Assembly (NCBI GenBank): GCA_965216745.1
Contig: OZ244191.1
Span: forward strand, 248,001-312,000
DNA from: G965216745 sp965216745
GTDB lineage: Bacteria; Pseudomonadota; Alphaproteobacteria; Rickettsiales; Anaplasmataceae
DNA length: 64,000 nucleotides
Direction: 5' to 3'
In this document: positions 54,101 through 62,776 of the stretch, in pieces
Numbering within the stretch: the stretch's first letter is position 1
How the letters are laid out: each line of letters starts with the position of its first letter
The notes under the pieces: generated by a model
Told to the model about the DNA's origin: nothing
Seen by the model: only the letters and a program-made list of their open reading frames with translations
Database searches by the model: none
Program-made: the position numbers and the translations under genes

Positions 54101-55766
54101 ACAAGAGATTCCTCATCAAGATGCAAACTTTATTTCACAAGATCAAAGACTTTTTGATGATTCAAATATTATATCAAATATTACAGTTTTTCTTAAAGAA
54201 TATAAAAAATCTTCCCATTCTGATCTCTTAAAAAAGAAATTCGAAGATGAAATAAATGTAAATGGAATCAACCTAGATACAAAACTACTAAAAAATATTA
54301 AAAAGTTTTTAGTTCAAACAGGAGAATTAGAAGAAAAAATTTACTCTAAAATACTTGATTTTGTAAATAATAAATTTTTGCCTCTAATTAATAAAAGTTC
54401 AAGTCTGCCAAAACCAAGTTTTGATTATGTGTGTTTCAGGATATATAACTCGATTACTCTTATGTGGTATGTTCTCAAATTGGGAAAGACGTTGGGAATT
54501 TCTCAGAAAAAAGAAGAAAAATTAAATCTTTCTTCCCTAGAATGTGTTAAAAGACTGATAGATTCTTTAAGAAAAGAATCAAATTTACTCATAACAATCC
54601 AGGAAGAAATTGAACAAGAATTTGATCAAATTTCTAAAATTATGTACCCTACTAACTTTTCAGAAGCTGTTGAAAAAATAAAACAAATTGCTGAAACATC
54701 TAAACAGGTTGAGGATCTTCAGCCAAAAATAGAAAAAGATGAAGAAAAATTGAAAAAAGAAATTCAGGAATTCAAAGAAGAATTTCAGAAATCGAAAAAA
54801 GATATCTCTGTAATACTTAAACAAGAAAAATTGTCTAAAGAATATAAAATTATTCTTAAAAGTCTTAAATCTGATTTCCATCTACTAACACTTCTTGCGG
54901 ACAAATATATTGAGCCTGAACTCGGAGAAATAGTAAAATCTCAGAATTATGATTTTAAACATTGGTTTTCAAGATCAAAACAAGCAATGGAAGCGATTAT
55001 TAAATCTACTCAATTTATGTTTACACTTTTCGACAAAAGTTCTGAACATTTTCAATGTCAAGATCTATCTTTATTATACACAATTGCTCAGAAGATTGAG
55101 CAAGAAGTTGTTACCATATGTATTGCTATAAACGAATCACCCATTATTGAAAATATAATAAATAACTTGTGGCATGAAGAAACAAAAACATTAAGGCGCG
55201 ACATCAAACAATGGAAGAATTTTATTTCATCAATAAAAGATGAAAATATAATAAATAAAGATGAAATCGAAAAACAAGAACAACTTGCCAAACCTATTGT
55301 AGAGGCATTTGAACAAACACATGATTTTCTCAAATTAATCTCACATTGTACTGGCGAATTTACCACGTATCCGCCAGTTTTATTGTCATTAATGTGTCAA
55401 TGCCCTGACACTTATGATGAGTTAAATCCCATAATGAAATCATATACTGAATTCACCCAACTAAACTTACAAGATAAATTTCACCACTATCATAAGCTTT
55501 TCGAACAAATTAATAAAACCAATTTCATGCTGAAATTTAAAAAATGGTCTATAGACATGAAATTAATCCCAGAAACTACAGTATATGAATTTGATATAAA
55601 AAAACATTCAGATCATTTGAAAGCGTCAAATCCATTGGGTGGATTGCCTGTTATGAAGGAATCAACCGCGGAAAAAACCTCTGAATCTAATCAAGAACCT
55701 TCAACCCATTGTTCTGGTTCATCAAGTGCAAGTGCATTTGACATTCCTTCTTTATCTGAAAAATAG
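51108..55766 (+). CDS. Giant coiled-coil protein, copy 2
   Basis: 1552 residues, 83 more than copy 1. The difference comes mainly from an inserted 32-residue tandem duplication near residue 95-126 (NFKYFKPMLLEKFSVLESCR is its start), two extra 16-residue units (four in tandem here, two in copy 1), and an additional stretch near 1185 (NFSEAVEKIKQI). Long blocks are identical to copy 1 at DNA level, including the first 250 codons apart from repeats and the last 350, while blocks near residues 605-685 and 935-1000 differ heavily. No family, signal peptide or membrane segment is recognised. Function unknown. Confidence 0.7.
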   Translation: MKNFQSSTENNTNHSNLVFPEKQSNDIYVSRYNFLEQFLNNSLYPNNSFARIVSMIRDKSKAKYFEYFKAMLLENFSILEYCIQEETESDTVADKNFKYFKPMLLEKFSVLESCRQEETESDTVADKKLASLAQSFKYSINSESIKKEILSLIEKSNQDSETENFLKCILNEFIDSILLNSKEHILSVLTLEKMFPIDHDTGIKFYTEDMDSEVSGSSSNKKESVAVNEVSESSSSKKESVAVNEVSESSSSKKESVAVNEVSESSSSKKESVAVNEEEKRSSNDVKFNQNKSKKNKSNQKDDNQLDMDSEVSESSSNKKESVAVNEEEKRSSNDVKFNQNKSKKNKSKKNKSNQKKHNQLGIDSEVSGSRVVDVNEGEKRKLILNLKEQTLELFKEILRREQKPLKDTHVELYRTIKKHCLLMFLSLRDESIVSVSKHNEDYEQIEPRLNKVINNLEDLKKNISSVCQDINHSKVEADFKTMKEDFDWLIKEVMNSINLLQPKDLYQLIINGGKDYKLLLESVRSLYTNKDGVFNSNTTKKKSPESADDDNNFIEDLNAAYYEISKNFSEVFFSKIPSEEIKSMIEKLLDNIENQLQDSKKTFDTTHMEIMESLRKKGMTNDKEKLRAIKQEHISSENNIKSFISACRLASQEMYPNNQSVEVLLNVFPLMFDRLNKVIQHRLLFIIFHLESINNFAKNGSSKYEISKLINELKIRSKYTCDKIEQIFVGEQISENSQTTQAESKEFFDQVDDGVSDPERNLTIMIKNLIETCNTIGLKKHTNKSVNLDRLLNRLDEINKKCFDSIYEFLEKISQNQSMLFSEKNKIYYFIGKITSNMIDIKTTLEDDFPINQAEDFLKKKLSTMVDIDKSIKRELFCLNSKTKDIARIRSYLNSIKNFVDEFYVAYEHENRRIKSSKIKTSENFLTPAKPIVSYIDEFIVKINSLSYSDLLRFDSQIREIFEKTKIFIENDDYFSLALSVHNFLDIEKNEYQETESQEIPHQDANFISQDQRLFDDSNIISNITVFLKEYKKSSHSDLLKKKFEDEINVNGINLDTKLLKNIKKFLVQTGELEEKIYSKILDFVNNKFLPLINKSSSLPKPSFDYVCFRIYNSITLMWYVLKLGKTLGISQKKEEKLNLSSLECVKRLIDSLRKESNLLITIQEEIEQEFDQISKIMYPTNFSEAVEKIKQIAETSKQVEDLQPKIEKDEEKLKKEIQEFKEEFQKSKKDISVILKQEKLSKEYKIILKSLKSDFHLLTLLADKYIEPELGEIVKSQNYDFKHWFSRSKQAMEAIIKSTQFMFTLFDKSSEHFQCQDLSLLYTIAQKIEQEVVTICIAINESPIIENIINNLWHEETKTLRRDIKQWKNFISSIKDENIINKDEIEKQEQLAKPIVEAFEQTHDFLKLISHCTGEFTTYPPVLLSLMCQCPDTYDELNPIMKSYTEFTQLNLQDKFHHYHKLFEQINKTNFMLKFKKWSIDMKLIPETTVYEFDIKKHSDHLKASNPLGGLPVMKESTAEKTSESNQEPSTHCSGSSSASAFDIPSLSEK
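51391..51486 (+). repeat. 96-bp tandem duplication unique to giant gene 2
   Basis: The 32 codons after the first ESDTVADK repeat the preceding 32-33 codons with changes (for example YFKAMLLENFSILEYC becomes YFKPMLLEKFSVLESC). Giant gene 1 has only one copy. Confidence 0.85.
51744..51935 (+). repeat. 48-bp tandem repeats, four units (two in giant gene 1)
   Basis: Four units of 48 bases encode EVSESSSSKKESVAVN-type 16-residue repeats; the same array in giant gene 1 spans 46764-46859 with two units. One more isolated unit follows downstream in both genes. Confidence 0.92.
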
Positions 55767-55780
55767 CAATAATTTTAGCT

Positions 55781-55804
55781 GAGAGCCTCCCATAAGGGGC
55801 TCTC
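55781..55804 (+). terminator. Hairpin terminator after giant gene 2
   Basis: GAGAGCC (55781-55787) pairs with GGCTCTC (55798-55804), extended by a T-G and a C-G pair. It starts 15 bases after the stop. The sequence after it is T-rich (TTGCTCTGCTTCTTCTG) but lacks an unbroken U-run. It separates the island from the convergent typA gene. Confidence 0.55.
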
Positions 55805-55902
55805 TTGCTCTGCTTCTTCTGGGTGTTTGTGCGTTTTGTTTTCTTGCTAAATTATCCAAAATGAGACACTCTAATGCTTTTATATATGAGTTTATTTTTC
55901 AA

Positions 55903-57741
55903 TCAACTAGATTTTCTACTGGCTCTTTTTCTGGAATTTGGATCTAAAAGTGTTTTTCTCAAACGTATAGATTTTGGTGTTATTTCTACCAATTCGTCAT
56001 CTCCTATATATGAAATCATTTCTTCTAGAGAAAGTTTCTTTGGAGGGATCAGCCTTATTGCTTCATCAGATCCTGATGCTCTCATATTAGTTAATTGTTT
56101 TCCCTTAAGAACATTGACTTCAAGGTCATTGTTTTTGCTGTGTTCTCCCACAATCATTCCTTGATATACTTCGTCTCCAGGTTTTATAAATATAATACCT
56201 CTGTCCTGCAAGTTATACAAAGCGTAGGCAACGGCAGATCCTCCGTCAGTTGCGATCAGTGCTCCATTTCTTTTGTGTTCTATTTCTCCTCTAAACTCAG
56301 AATATTCTAAGAATACTTTGTTCATTATTCCGGTTCCGCGAGTTTGAGTCAAGAAACTACCGTGGTATCCAATAAGGGCTCTAGATGGTATGTGATAAAT
56401 TATTCTTGTGACTCCATTGCTAGAAGTAATCATATCTTGCATCACGCCTTTCCGTGCGTTCAAAGTATTCATTACTGTACCTGTGAATTCATCGTCTACA
56501 TCTATCACCACCTCTTCGATTGGTTCCATCTTTTTATTATTATCATCATACTTGAATAGTACTCTTGGTCTAGAAACAGAAAATTCGAAACCTTCGCGTC
56601 TCATGCTTTCGATTAATATTCCAATCTGTAATTCTCCTCTACCACATACTACGAAAGAATCCTTTTTTTCTGATTCTTCGATTTTTATCGCGACATTGGT
56701 TTCAGCTTCGGCCATCAGTCGATCCCGTAAAACTCTAGAAGTAAGTTTTGAACCTTCTTTCCCTGCCAAAGGAGAATCATTGACTGAGATAGTAACAGCC
56801 ATTGTAGGAGGATCTATTGGGGTAGAAGGTATTGGTTCATTGATTCTAATGTCGCAAATAGTATCAGAAACTGAACACTTAGACATGCCTGCAATTGCTA
56901 TTATTTCACCTGCTTGTACCCACTCTGTGGGAACCTTTTTGAGACCAGAAAATTTAAGCAATTTAGTTATTCTGAATTGTTCAACTACATTACCATTGAT
57001 ATCTATAGCATGTACCTGAGAGTTTGCTGATATTGTGCCTTGATATACTTTTCCGATCAATATTCTACCCAAAAATTTATCGGATTCTAGTAATGTGGCA
57101 AGCATTTTAAATGGTGCCTCAAGATCGTATTCTGGGCATTCTATGTCATTGGCTATATGATCGAATAATGGTGATAAATCTTTTTTAGGATCTTTAAGGT
57201 TTGTAACGCACCATCCTTGTCTACCAGACGCATAAAATACTTCGAAATCTAATTGTTGATAATTGGCTTCCAAATTCATGAACAATTCGGATGTCTCTTC
57301 AACTACTTCATCAGCTCTCTGGTCTGGTCTATCTATTTTATTATTTATGACTATTGGAATCAATCCTTTTAACAAGGCTTTTCCTAGAACGAATTTTGTT
57401 TGTGGCATAGGACCTTCGGCGCTATCAACTAGCAAAATAACCGAATCAGCCATAGATAAAACACGCTCCACCTCACCACCGAAATCAGCGTGTCCTGGTG
57501 TATCAATAATATTACAAATTGTTTGATCATATATGGAAACGGTTGTGCATTTAGATTGTATAGTAATTCCTCTTTCTTTTTCTTGATCGTTGCTGTCCAT
57601 AACTCTTTCGATCACCTCTTGATTATCGCGAAATGTTCCAGTTTGTTTTAAGATATTATCTACAAGCGTAGTTTTCCCATGATCCACGTGAGCTATAATT
57701 GCAATATTTATTATTCGTTTTGGAGTAAGTACCTGAGCCAT
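55903..57741 (-). CDS. typA: GTP-binding protein TypA/BipA
   Basis: 612 residues, normal length. TypA is a ribosome-associated translational GTPase with stress and assembly roles. G1 is AHVDHGKTT (17-25), G2 GITIQ near 60, G3 DTPGHADF near 81 and G4 NKIDR near 137. Domains II, III and V follow, and the BipA-specific C-terminal part includes TRGTGIMNKVFLEY and RRLRKT-like RLRKTLLDPN near the end. It is bounded by the island on its 3' side and an 183-base gap before ileS on the other. Confidence 0.97.
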   Translation of the reverse strand: MAQVLTPKRIINIAIIAHVDHGKTTLVDNILKQTGTFRDNQEVIERVMDSNDQEKERGITIQSKCTTVSIYDQTICNIIDTPGHADFGGEVERVLSMADSVILLVDSAEGPMPQTKFVLGKALLKGLIPIVINNKIDRPDQRADEVVEETSELFMNLEANYQQLDFEVFYASGRQGWCVTNLKDPKKDLSPLFDHIANDIECPEYDLEAPFKMLATLLESDKFLGRILIGKVYQGTISANSQVHAIDINGNVVEQFRITKLLKFSGLKKVPTEWVQAGEIIAIAGMSKCSVSDTICDIRINEPIPSTPIDPPTMAVTISVNDSPLAGKEGSKLTSRVLRDRLMAEAETNVAIKIEESEKKDSFVVCGRGELQIGILIESMRREGFEFSVSRPRVLFKYDDNNKKMEPIEEVVIDVDDEFTGTVMNTLNARKGVMQDMITSSNGVTRIIYHIPSRALIGYHGSFLTQTRGTGIMNKVFLEYSEFRGEIEHKRNGALIATDGGSAVAYALYNLQDRGIIFIKPGDEVYQGMIVGEHSKNNDLEVNVLKGKQLTNMRASGSDEAIRLIPPKKLSLEEMISYIGDDELVEITPKSIRLRKTLLDPNSRKRASRKSS

Positions 57742-57924
57742 ATGAAAAAATCCTATAAAAATAAAACAGTTAGAATAAAACCCGCCACTCTGATTGGAGC
57801 ATTATTTGAAGATTCGAGGATTATATTACAGTATCTACATTTTATCAATATATATATAAAGATATAGTATATTTGACAACTATATTATCCAATTATGGGA
57901 ATGGAAGTGAATTATATTGCAAAA

Positions 57925-60900
57925 TTACACTTTATTTATAATCACCTCTTCTTTTTGAGATGGAATTGTGATTTTCACATCTATTGCTAGTGTGTGTTCT
58001 TTTATATATTCAATATATTTTTCGGCCGCTGATTTGCGTACTGGATCCGATGTTTTAATCTGTAATTTTATTCTATCTGTAATTTCTAGATTGGAATCTT
58101 TCCGTGCATTTTGTATAAGTCGAACTAAATCTCTTGCTTTGCCTTCTTCTATTAATTCTTGTGTCACTTCAACATCTAAGCTGATCGCGGCCATATCAAA
58201 TCCAGATATTACATCGTAAGAATCATTTTTAGTTTTGATTCTAACTGAGAATTCTTCTGGGTATATAGTGATATTTTGTTTTGGGAAGAACAATGTTCCA
58301 TTTGTCATCTCAGAATATGACTTAGTTTTAATGAGTTGTATTATAGATTTAATTTTCTCCGGAATTCTAGATGCTATTTTTTTGAAATCAGGCTTGATTG
58401 TTCTTTCTGCAATTTCTCCCGATAATTTCTTGAAATACACTTCTTTCACGTTTATTTCTTGTTTTATTATATCTATGTATTCGGGACTTATGTTGGGTTC
58501 GGGGTCTTCTATATAAATGGTAGCAGATCTAAGTACTTGTCTTATTTTTATTGCGAATCTATTTCTGATTGCTAAGGCTGATTTACATGCGCTTCGTGCC
58601 AAATCCATTTCATATATCAACTCTTCATCTACTATTTCTTTGTTGTATTCTGGCATATTTTGGAGATGTACAGATTCTTTTTTTGTAAGTCCAGACCATA
58701 TTTGTTCTGTAATAATTGGGAGTATAGGGGCAAATGTAAGTGATATTTGTATCAAAACAGTGTATAAAGTATTGTATGCGTCAATTTTGTTTTGATTTAG
58801 TTCTCTGCTCCAAAATCGATTTCGGTTTCTTCGTATATACCAATTATTGAGTGCATCTAGAACTTCCAATAATGCTTTGCATGTTTTTACAGTATCATAT
58901 TGATCCATTGCGCTTCTTACTATATTAATACAGTTCTGTGTTTTTGATAGTATATATTTATCCATTTTGCATGAATTTCTGATTGATACTTTTTTTGCAG
59001 ATATTTTGTCGATATTTGCATACATGCAAAAGAAATGATATGCGCTCCAAATTGGTCTAATTGCAAGCCTTAGTGAATCCTTGACTGCGTTCCCATCTAG
59101 CAGCAAGTCCCCTCCATAAGTTACAGAGTCAGATAACATTAGGAATCTGACAGATTCGCCTCCGTATTTGTCAAATACATCTATAGGATTTTCGTAGTTA
59201 TTTAGCCTTTTTGAAAGCTTTTTGCCAGCTTTATCTAATATCACTCCATGGCAAACACAATTTTTGAAAGGATGTGAATCAAACAAAGCAGTAGAAAGAA
59301 CCATTAATGTATAAAACCATCCACGTGTTTGAGCTGTATATTCTGTTATGAAGTCTGCTGGAAAATTGGCTTCAAATTTTTCTTTATTTTCGAAAGGGTA
59401 ATGCAGTTGTGCGTAAGGCATTGAGCCTGATTCGAACCAACAATCAAGTATTTCAGGCACTCTTTTCATTGTGGATTTTCCTGTAGGATCGTCAGGGTTT
59501 GCTCGAGTGAGTTGATCTATAAAGGGTCGGTGCAGGTCTGTTACTTTCACATTAAAATCTATTTCTATCTCTTTTATAGATCCGTAAACGTCTATTCTTG
59601 GATATTTTGGATCATCTGAAGTCCATATTGGGATAGGAGTTCCCCAGAATCTATTTCTTGATATTGACCAATCTCGTGCATTTTCAATCCATTTGCCAAA
59701 TAGGCCATTTTTTATATGTCCAGGAATCCAATTTACATTCTGATTGACTTCAACCATTCTGTCTCTTATTTTTTCAACATTTAGGTACCAAGAGTTCACA
59801 GATTTGTATATAAGCGGCTTGTCTGTTCTCCAGCAATGTGGGTAGTTGTGTAAATGTTGCTCTGTCTTCACCCATGCACCTATTTTTTTTAACTCTTTGA
59901 TGATATCGTCATTTGCTTCAAGAACAACAACACCTTTGAAGTCAGGAACCTGTGCAGTGAATTTTCCAGAATCATCTACTGGACACACTAAAGCTATATT
60001 TTTGCTTTCACACAATTCGAAGTCCTCCTCTCCAAATCCCGGTGCGCAATGGACTATTCCTGTTCCATCTTTTTCGCTCACGAAATCAGCTTCTAATACT
60101 TTGAATGCATTTTGATGATTTGCAAAATAGTCAAATATAGGTTTGTAACTTAACCCAATAAGTTCCTGTGATGATATTTCTATTAATCTTTTTTTTTCAT
60201 TTTCATCTGCGTTGATTTTCCAGTAATGTTCGGAAGCAATAAAGTATTTTTCGTTCTTTAGCAGTGCTTTGTATCTTATTTTTTTTCCTATGGCGAGAGC
60301 TAAGTTGCTTGGCACTGTCCATGGAGTTGTTGTCCAAACAAGCATTTTTATTTCAAACTGTGGCAGCAGCTTTAGTTTTGATTGTAGTGTGAATGCTATT
60401 GTGATAGCTTTGCTTTCTTTGGTGCGATAAGCATTGTCTATTCTAGTTTCGAAATTGGATACAGGGGTTTCACAAGACCAGCTATAAGGCATAACACGTG
60501 AGGATTGATATATTAGGCCTTTGTCGTAAAGTTGCTTGAAAGCCCAGATAACAGACTCCATAAACTGTATGTCCATAGTTTTATAATCGTTTTCAAAATC
60601 AACCCATCTTGCCTGTCGATTCACATATTTGCGCCATTCTTGTGCAAACTGCATTACTGATTTGGCGCACTCTGAATTGAATTTTTCGATTCCGTATTTT
60701 GTTATAGCAACTCTGCCAGATATTCCTAATTGTTTTTCTGTTCCCATTTCTGCGGGCAATCCATGGCAATCCCATCCAAAGCGTCTTTCTACTTTCTTCC
60801 CCAGCATTGTTTGATATCTAGCGAAAGCATCTTTTATGAATCCTGTCAGAAGATGCCCGTAATGTGGGAGTCCATTGGCAAATGGTGGTCCGTCATAAAA

Positions 60901-61029
60901 TACGAAATTTTCTTCCCCTTTGCATGATTTTTGGAATGTGTCCTGTGATGACCAAGTCTCTAGAGTTTGTATTTCTATGTGCTTGATGTCAATTTCACTG
61001 CTAGTGTTCGGGTACTTATTGCTGCTCAT
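57925..61029 (-). CDS. ileS: Isoleucyl-tRNA synthetase, eukaryote-like type
   Basis: 1034 residues, longer than typical bacterial IleS (about 930). It charges tRNA-Ile. The HIGH motif is HYGH (56-59) within FYDGPPFANGLPHYGHLLTG, and KMSKS is KLSKR near residue 605. The signature and length match the IleS2/eukaryote-like form known from Rickettsiales. The editing domain (TTPWTVPSNLALA near 240) is present. No zinc-binding CxxC pair is evident at the C-terminus. Confidence 0.97.
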   Translation of the reverse strand: MSSNKYPNTSSEIDIKHIEIQTLETWSSQDTFQKSCKGEENFVFYDGPPFANGLPHYGHLLTGFIKDAFARYQTMLGKKVERRFGWDCHGLPAEMGTEKQLGISGRVAITKYGIEKFNSECAKSVMQFAQEWRKYVNRQARWVDFENDYKTMDIQFMESVIWAFKQLYDKGLIYQSSRVMPYSWSCETPVSNFETRIDNAYRTKESKAITIAFTLQSKLKLLPQFEIKMLVWTTTPWTVPSNLALAIGKKIRYKALLKNEKYFIASEHYWKINADENEKKRLIEISSQELIGLSYKPIFDYFANHQNAFKVLEADFVSEKDGTGIVHCAPGFGEEDFELCESKNIALVCPVDDSGKFTAQVPDFKGVVVLEANDDIIKELKKIGAWVKTEQHLHNYPHCWRTDKPLIYKSVNSWYLNVEKIRDRMVEVNQNVNWIPGHIKNGLFGKWIENARDWSISRNRFWGTPIPIWTSDDPKYPRIDVYGSIKEIEIDFNVKVTDLHRPFIDQLTRANPDDPTGKSTMKRVPEILDCWFESGSMPYAQLHYPFENKEKFEANFPADFITEYTAQTRGWFYTLMVLSTALFDSHPFKNCVCHGVILDKAGKKLSKRLNNYENPIDVFDKYGGESVRFLMLSDSVTYGGDLLLDGNAVKDSLRLAIRPIWSAYHFFCMYANIDKISAKKVSIRNSCKMDKYILSKTQNCINIVRSAMDQYDTVKTCKALLEVLDALNNWYIRRNRNRFWSRELNQNKIDAYNTLYTVLIQISLTFAPILPIITEQIWSGLTKKESVHLQNMPEYNKEIVDEELIYEMDLARSACKSALAIRNRFAIKIRQVLRSATIYIEDPEPNISPEYIDIIKQEINVKEVYFKKLSGEIAERTIKPDFKKIASRIPEKIKSIIQLIKTKSYSEMTNGTLFFPKQNITIYPEEFSVRIKTKNDSYDVISGFDMAAISLDVEVTQELIEEGKARDLVRLIQNARKDSNLEITDRIKLQIKTSDPVRKSAAEKYIEYIKEHTLAIDVKITIPSQKEEVIINKV

Positions 61030-61243
61030 ATTGTTGGCCTTGATCTCTTGACATTGGCTGTAATATTTGCCTTGATTGAGGGAAAAGTCAACGTCTTATC
61101 AGATTTTGTATCTGAACGGATATTGATTCTATTTTGGTGGAGATCTATTAATATATTTCAGAAAGCCTCAGACTTGGATGATTGCTTGGGTTAGTGTTTT
61201 TTAGAAAGCTATTTCAACCAGATAGGGTGAATTTCTGAAAGAG
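61030..61243. other. ileS leader region
   Basis: 214 bases between ileS and tRNA-Glu. An open stretch on the forward strand runs across the ileS start but overlaps ileS and shows no coding bias I trust. The reverse strand contains TTGACT at 61091-61086 followed 17 bases later by AAATAT, a possible ileS promoter. Confidence 0.3.
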
Positions 61244-61315
61244 TGACTCCTACGGGATTCGAACCCGTGTTTTCACCGTGAAAAGGTGATGTCCTAACCC
61301 CTAGACGAAGGAGTC
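61244..61315 (-). tRNA. tRNA-Glu (anticodon TTC)
   Basis: The reverse strand folds into a complete cloverleaf: acceptor stem GACTCCT/AGGAGTC, D arm with TCTAGGGGTTAGGA, anticodon loop with CTTTTCACG giving anticodon TTC, and T arm CGGGTTCGAATCCCG. Discriminator base is A and CCA is not encoded. Length is 72 bases. Confidence 0.97.
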
Positions 61316-61482
61316 ACGCACAGGGTCGAACTATAGCTTTTTATAACCCAAGTGTCAATAATTGATTGTAAATAATATATTAATTTAAAGTTCTTTAGCG
61401 TATTTTCATGATAATAAAATTTTGAATTTAGTTTTATTGTTGAAATACAATTAGGTGGTTTATTTGAAATTAAGTTAGAATT
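61316..61482. other. AT-rich gap between tRNA-Glu and flgC
   Basis: 167 bases with no gene, RNA or clear terminator. Confidence 0.4.
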
Positions 61483-61908
61483 TTATTTGCTAATTATCGA
61501 AAGAAGCTTGTTTAGCATATTTATTGACTGAGAAAGTGTGGCAAGACTGAGTTGATAGCTGTTTTTTGCTTCTTTGAAATTTGACATTGCAATAGTAGGA
61601 TCTACATTTGGATAAACAACATAACCCTCTGCATTAGACAAAGGGTGGTTTGGATCGAATTTAAGCCTAAATGGACTCTTTTTATCAACCGAATGTTTTG
61701 AGACCTTTACTGTCTCTGTTTTTGTTTTAGGATCGAAACAACTTTTAAAGAATAAAGTTTTTCTAATATAGGGAACACCTCCAGGTGTTGAAGATATAGA
61801 ATCTTTATTTGCTATATTCTGGGTTTCAATTTTGATCCTTTCTGCTTGAGCATTCATTGCAGAATTCAGAGTTTGAATTGATGAAAATAGAGCGTCCATG
61901 TCGAGCAT
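61483..61908 (-). CDS. flgC: Flagellar basal-body rod protein FlgC
   Basis: 141 residues, the normal length. FlgC builds the proximal rod of the flagellum with FlgB and FlgF. Family blocks are visible: SAMNAQAERIKIETQNIAN near residues 16-34, TPGGVPYIRKTLFF near 42-55, SPFRLKFDPNHPLSNAEGYV near 77-96, YPNVD and the C-terminal helix SYQLSLATLSQSINMLNKLL. No flgB, fliE or other flagellar gene is next to it; it stands between tRNA-Glu and coxB. A lone gene suggests scattered flagellar genes, as in some Midichloriaceae-like bacteria. Confidence 0.95.
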   Translation of the reverse strand: MLDMDALFSSIQTLNSAMNAQAERIKIETQNIANKDSISSTPGGVPYIRKTLFFKSCFDPKTKTETVKVSKHSVDKKSPFRLKFDPNHPLSNAEGYVVYPNVDPTIAMSNFKEAKNSYQLSLATLSQSINMLNKLLSIISK

Positions 61909-62017
61909 TATATCATTTTAATAAAAAAGAGTCAATGCCAGTTTTGGAATTGAGATTGTAGGAGATATGGACTTAATATGCTGAATCAATATTTAAATTC
62001 AAAGAATTTGAGAATCT

Positions 62018-62776
62018 TCATTGTTCATTTTGTTTTTTTTTCACCCAAGAATCGAAATCAGATTGTGTTACCACTTCAACAACTATAGGCATGAAACCGT
62101 GATGCATGCCGCACAACTCAGAGCACTGACCTCTGTACACTCCTACTTCTTTTACATTAAACCAAGTTTCGTTTAGCCTTCCAGGCACAGCATCTTTTTT
62201 TATGCCAAAAGCAGGTACAGCCCAACTATGAACAACATCAGCAGAAGTTGTCTGTATTTTAATATTTGTATTTACTGGTACAACCATACGATTGTCAACC
62301 TCTAGTAACCTTAACTCTCCTTCAAGAAGTTGGTCATCGGATTTCATGTTGCTATCAAAAGATATGCCATGATCTGAATATTCATATCCCCAATACCATT
62401 GATATCCTGTGACTTTTATTATAACTGGAGATTCTGGAGAAGATTCCTGTAATTTAACTATGTCTATTGATGGGAAAGCAAAAAAAGCAACTATACCCAG
62501 TGGTATAAGTGTCCAAATAATTTCTAAAGCATTGTTATGAGTGAATTTTTTTGGAATAGGGTTAGACTTCTTGTTAAACTTTATAAGCACATATGCTAAA
62601 AGTCCAACAACTAGTATAACTATAGCCAAAAGTATATACATTAGAAAATTATGGAAAGATACTATTTTTTCCATAGTTTCTGTTGCAGGTGTTTGAAAGC
62701 CCATTTGCCATGGCTGAGGGTCTGCGTACAAAGAAAATGGCGATAGTAACAGTATTAGTATTAGAAATATTTTCAT
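62018..62776 (-). CDS. coxB: Cytochrome c oxidase subunit II
   Basis: 252 residues with a signal peptide (about 1-18) and two membrane segments. It accepts electrons from cytochrome c through the CuA site: ligands H in DVVHSWAVP and C, E, C, H, M in CSELCGMHHGFMPI. The KKDAVPGRLNETWF block precedes it. It usually precedes coxA, but here upstream is the divergent ftsW and downstream flgC, so the cox cluster is split. Confidence 0.97.
   Translation of the reverse strand: MKIFLILILLLSPFSLYADPQPWQMGFQTPATETMEKIVSFHNFLMYILLAIVILVVGLLAYVLIKFNKKSNPIPKKFTHNNALEIIWTLIPLGIVAFFAFPSIDIVKLQESSPESPVIIKVTGYQWYWGYEYSDHGISFDSNMKSDDQLLEGELRLLEVDNRMVVPVNTNIKIQTTSADVVHSWAVPAFGIKKDAVPGRLNETWFNVKEVGVYRGQCSELCGMHHGFMPIVVEVVTQSDFDSWVKKKQNEQ

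Larger units (their letters stand above)
50695..55792 (+). repeat. Second copy of the tandem duplication
   Basis: Starts at 50695 inside the reverse-strand relic and ends at 55792, 26 bases after the giant gene 2 stop. It contains a truncated copy of the relic (reverse frame from 50907), the promoter and giant gene 2. Confidence 0.9.

Noticed and set aside
56095..57526. Several forward open frames opposite typA, and others opposite ileS
   Set aside because: Antisense shadows of strongly conserved genes.
60967..61194. Forward 75-codon open frame over the ileS start
   Set aside because: It overlaps the ileS 5' end in antisense and has no family resemblance or start signals.
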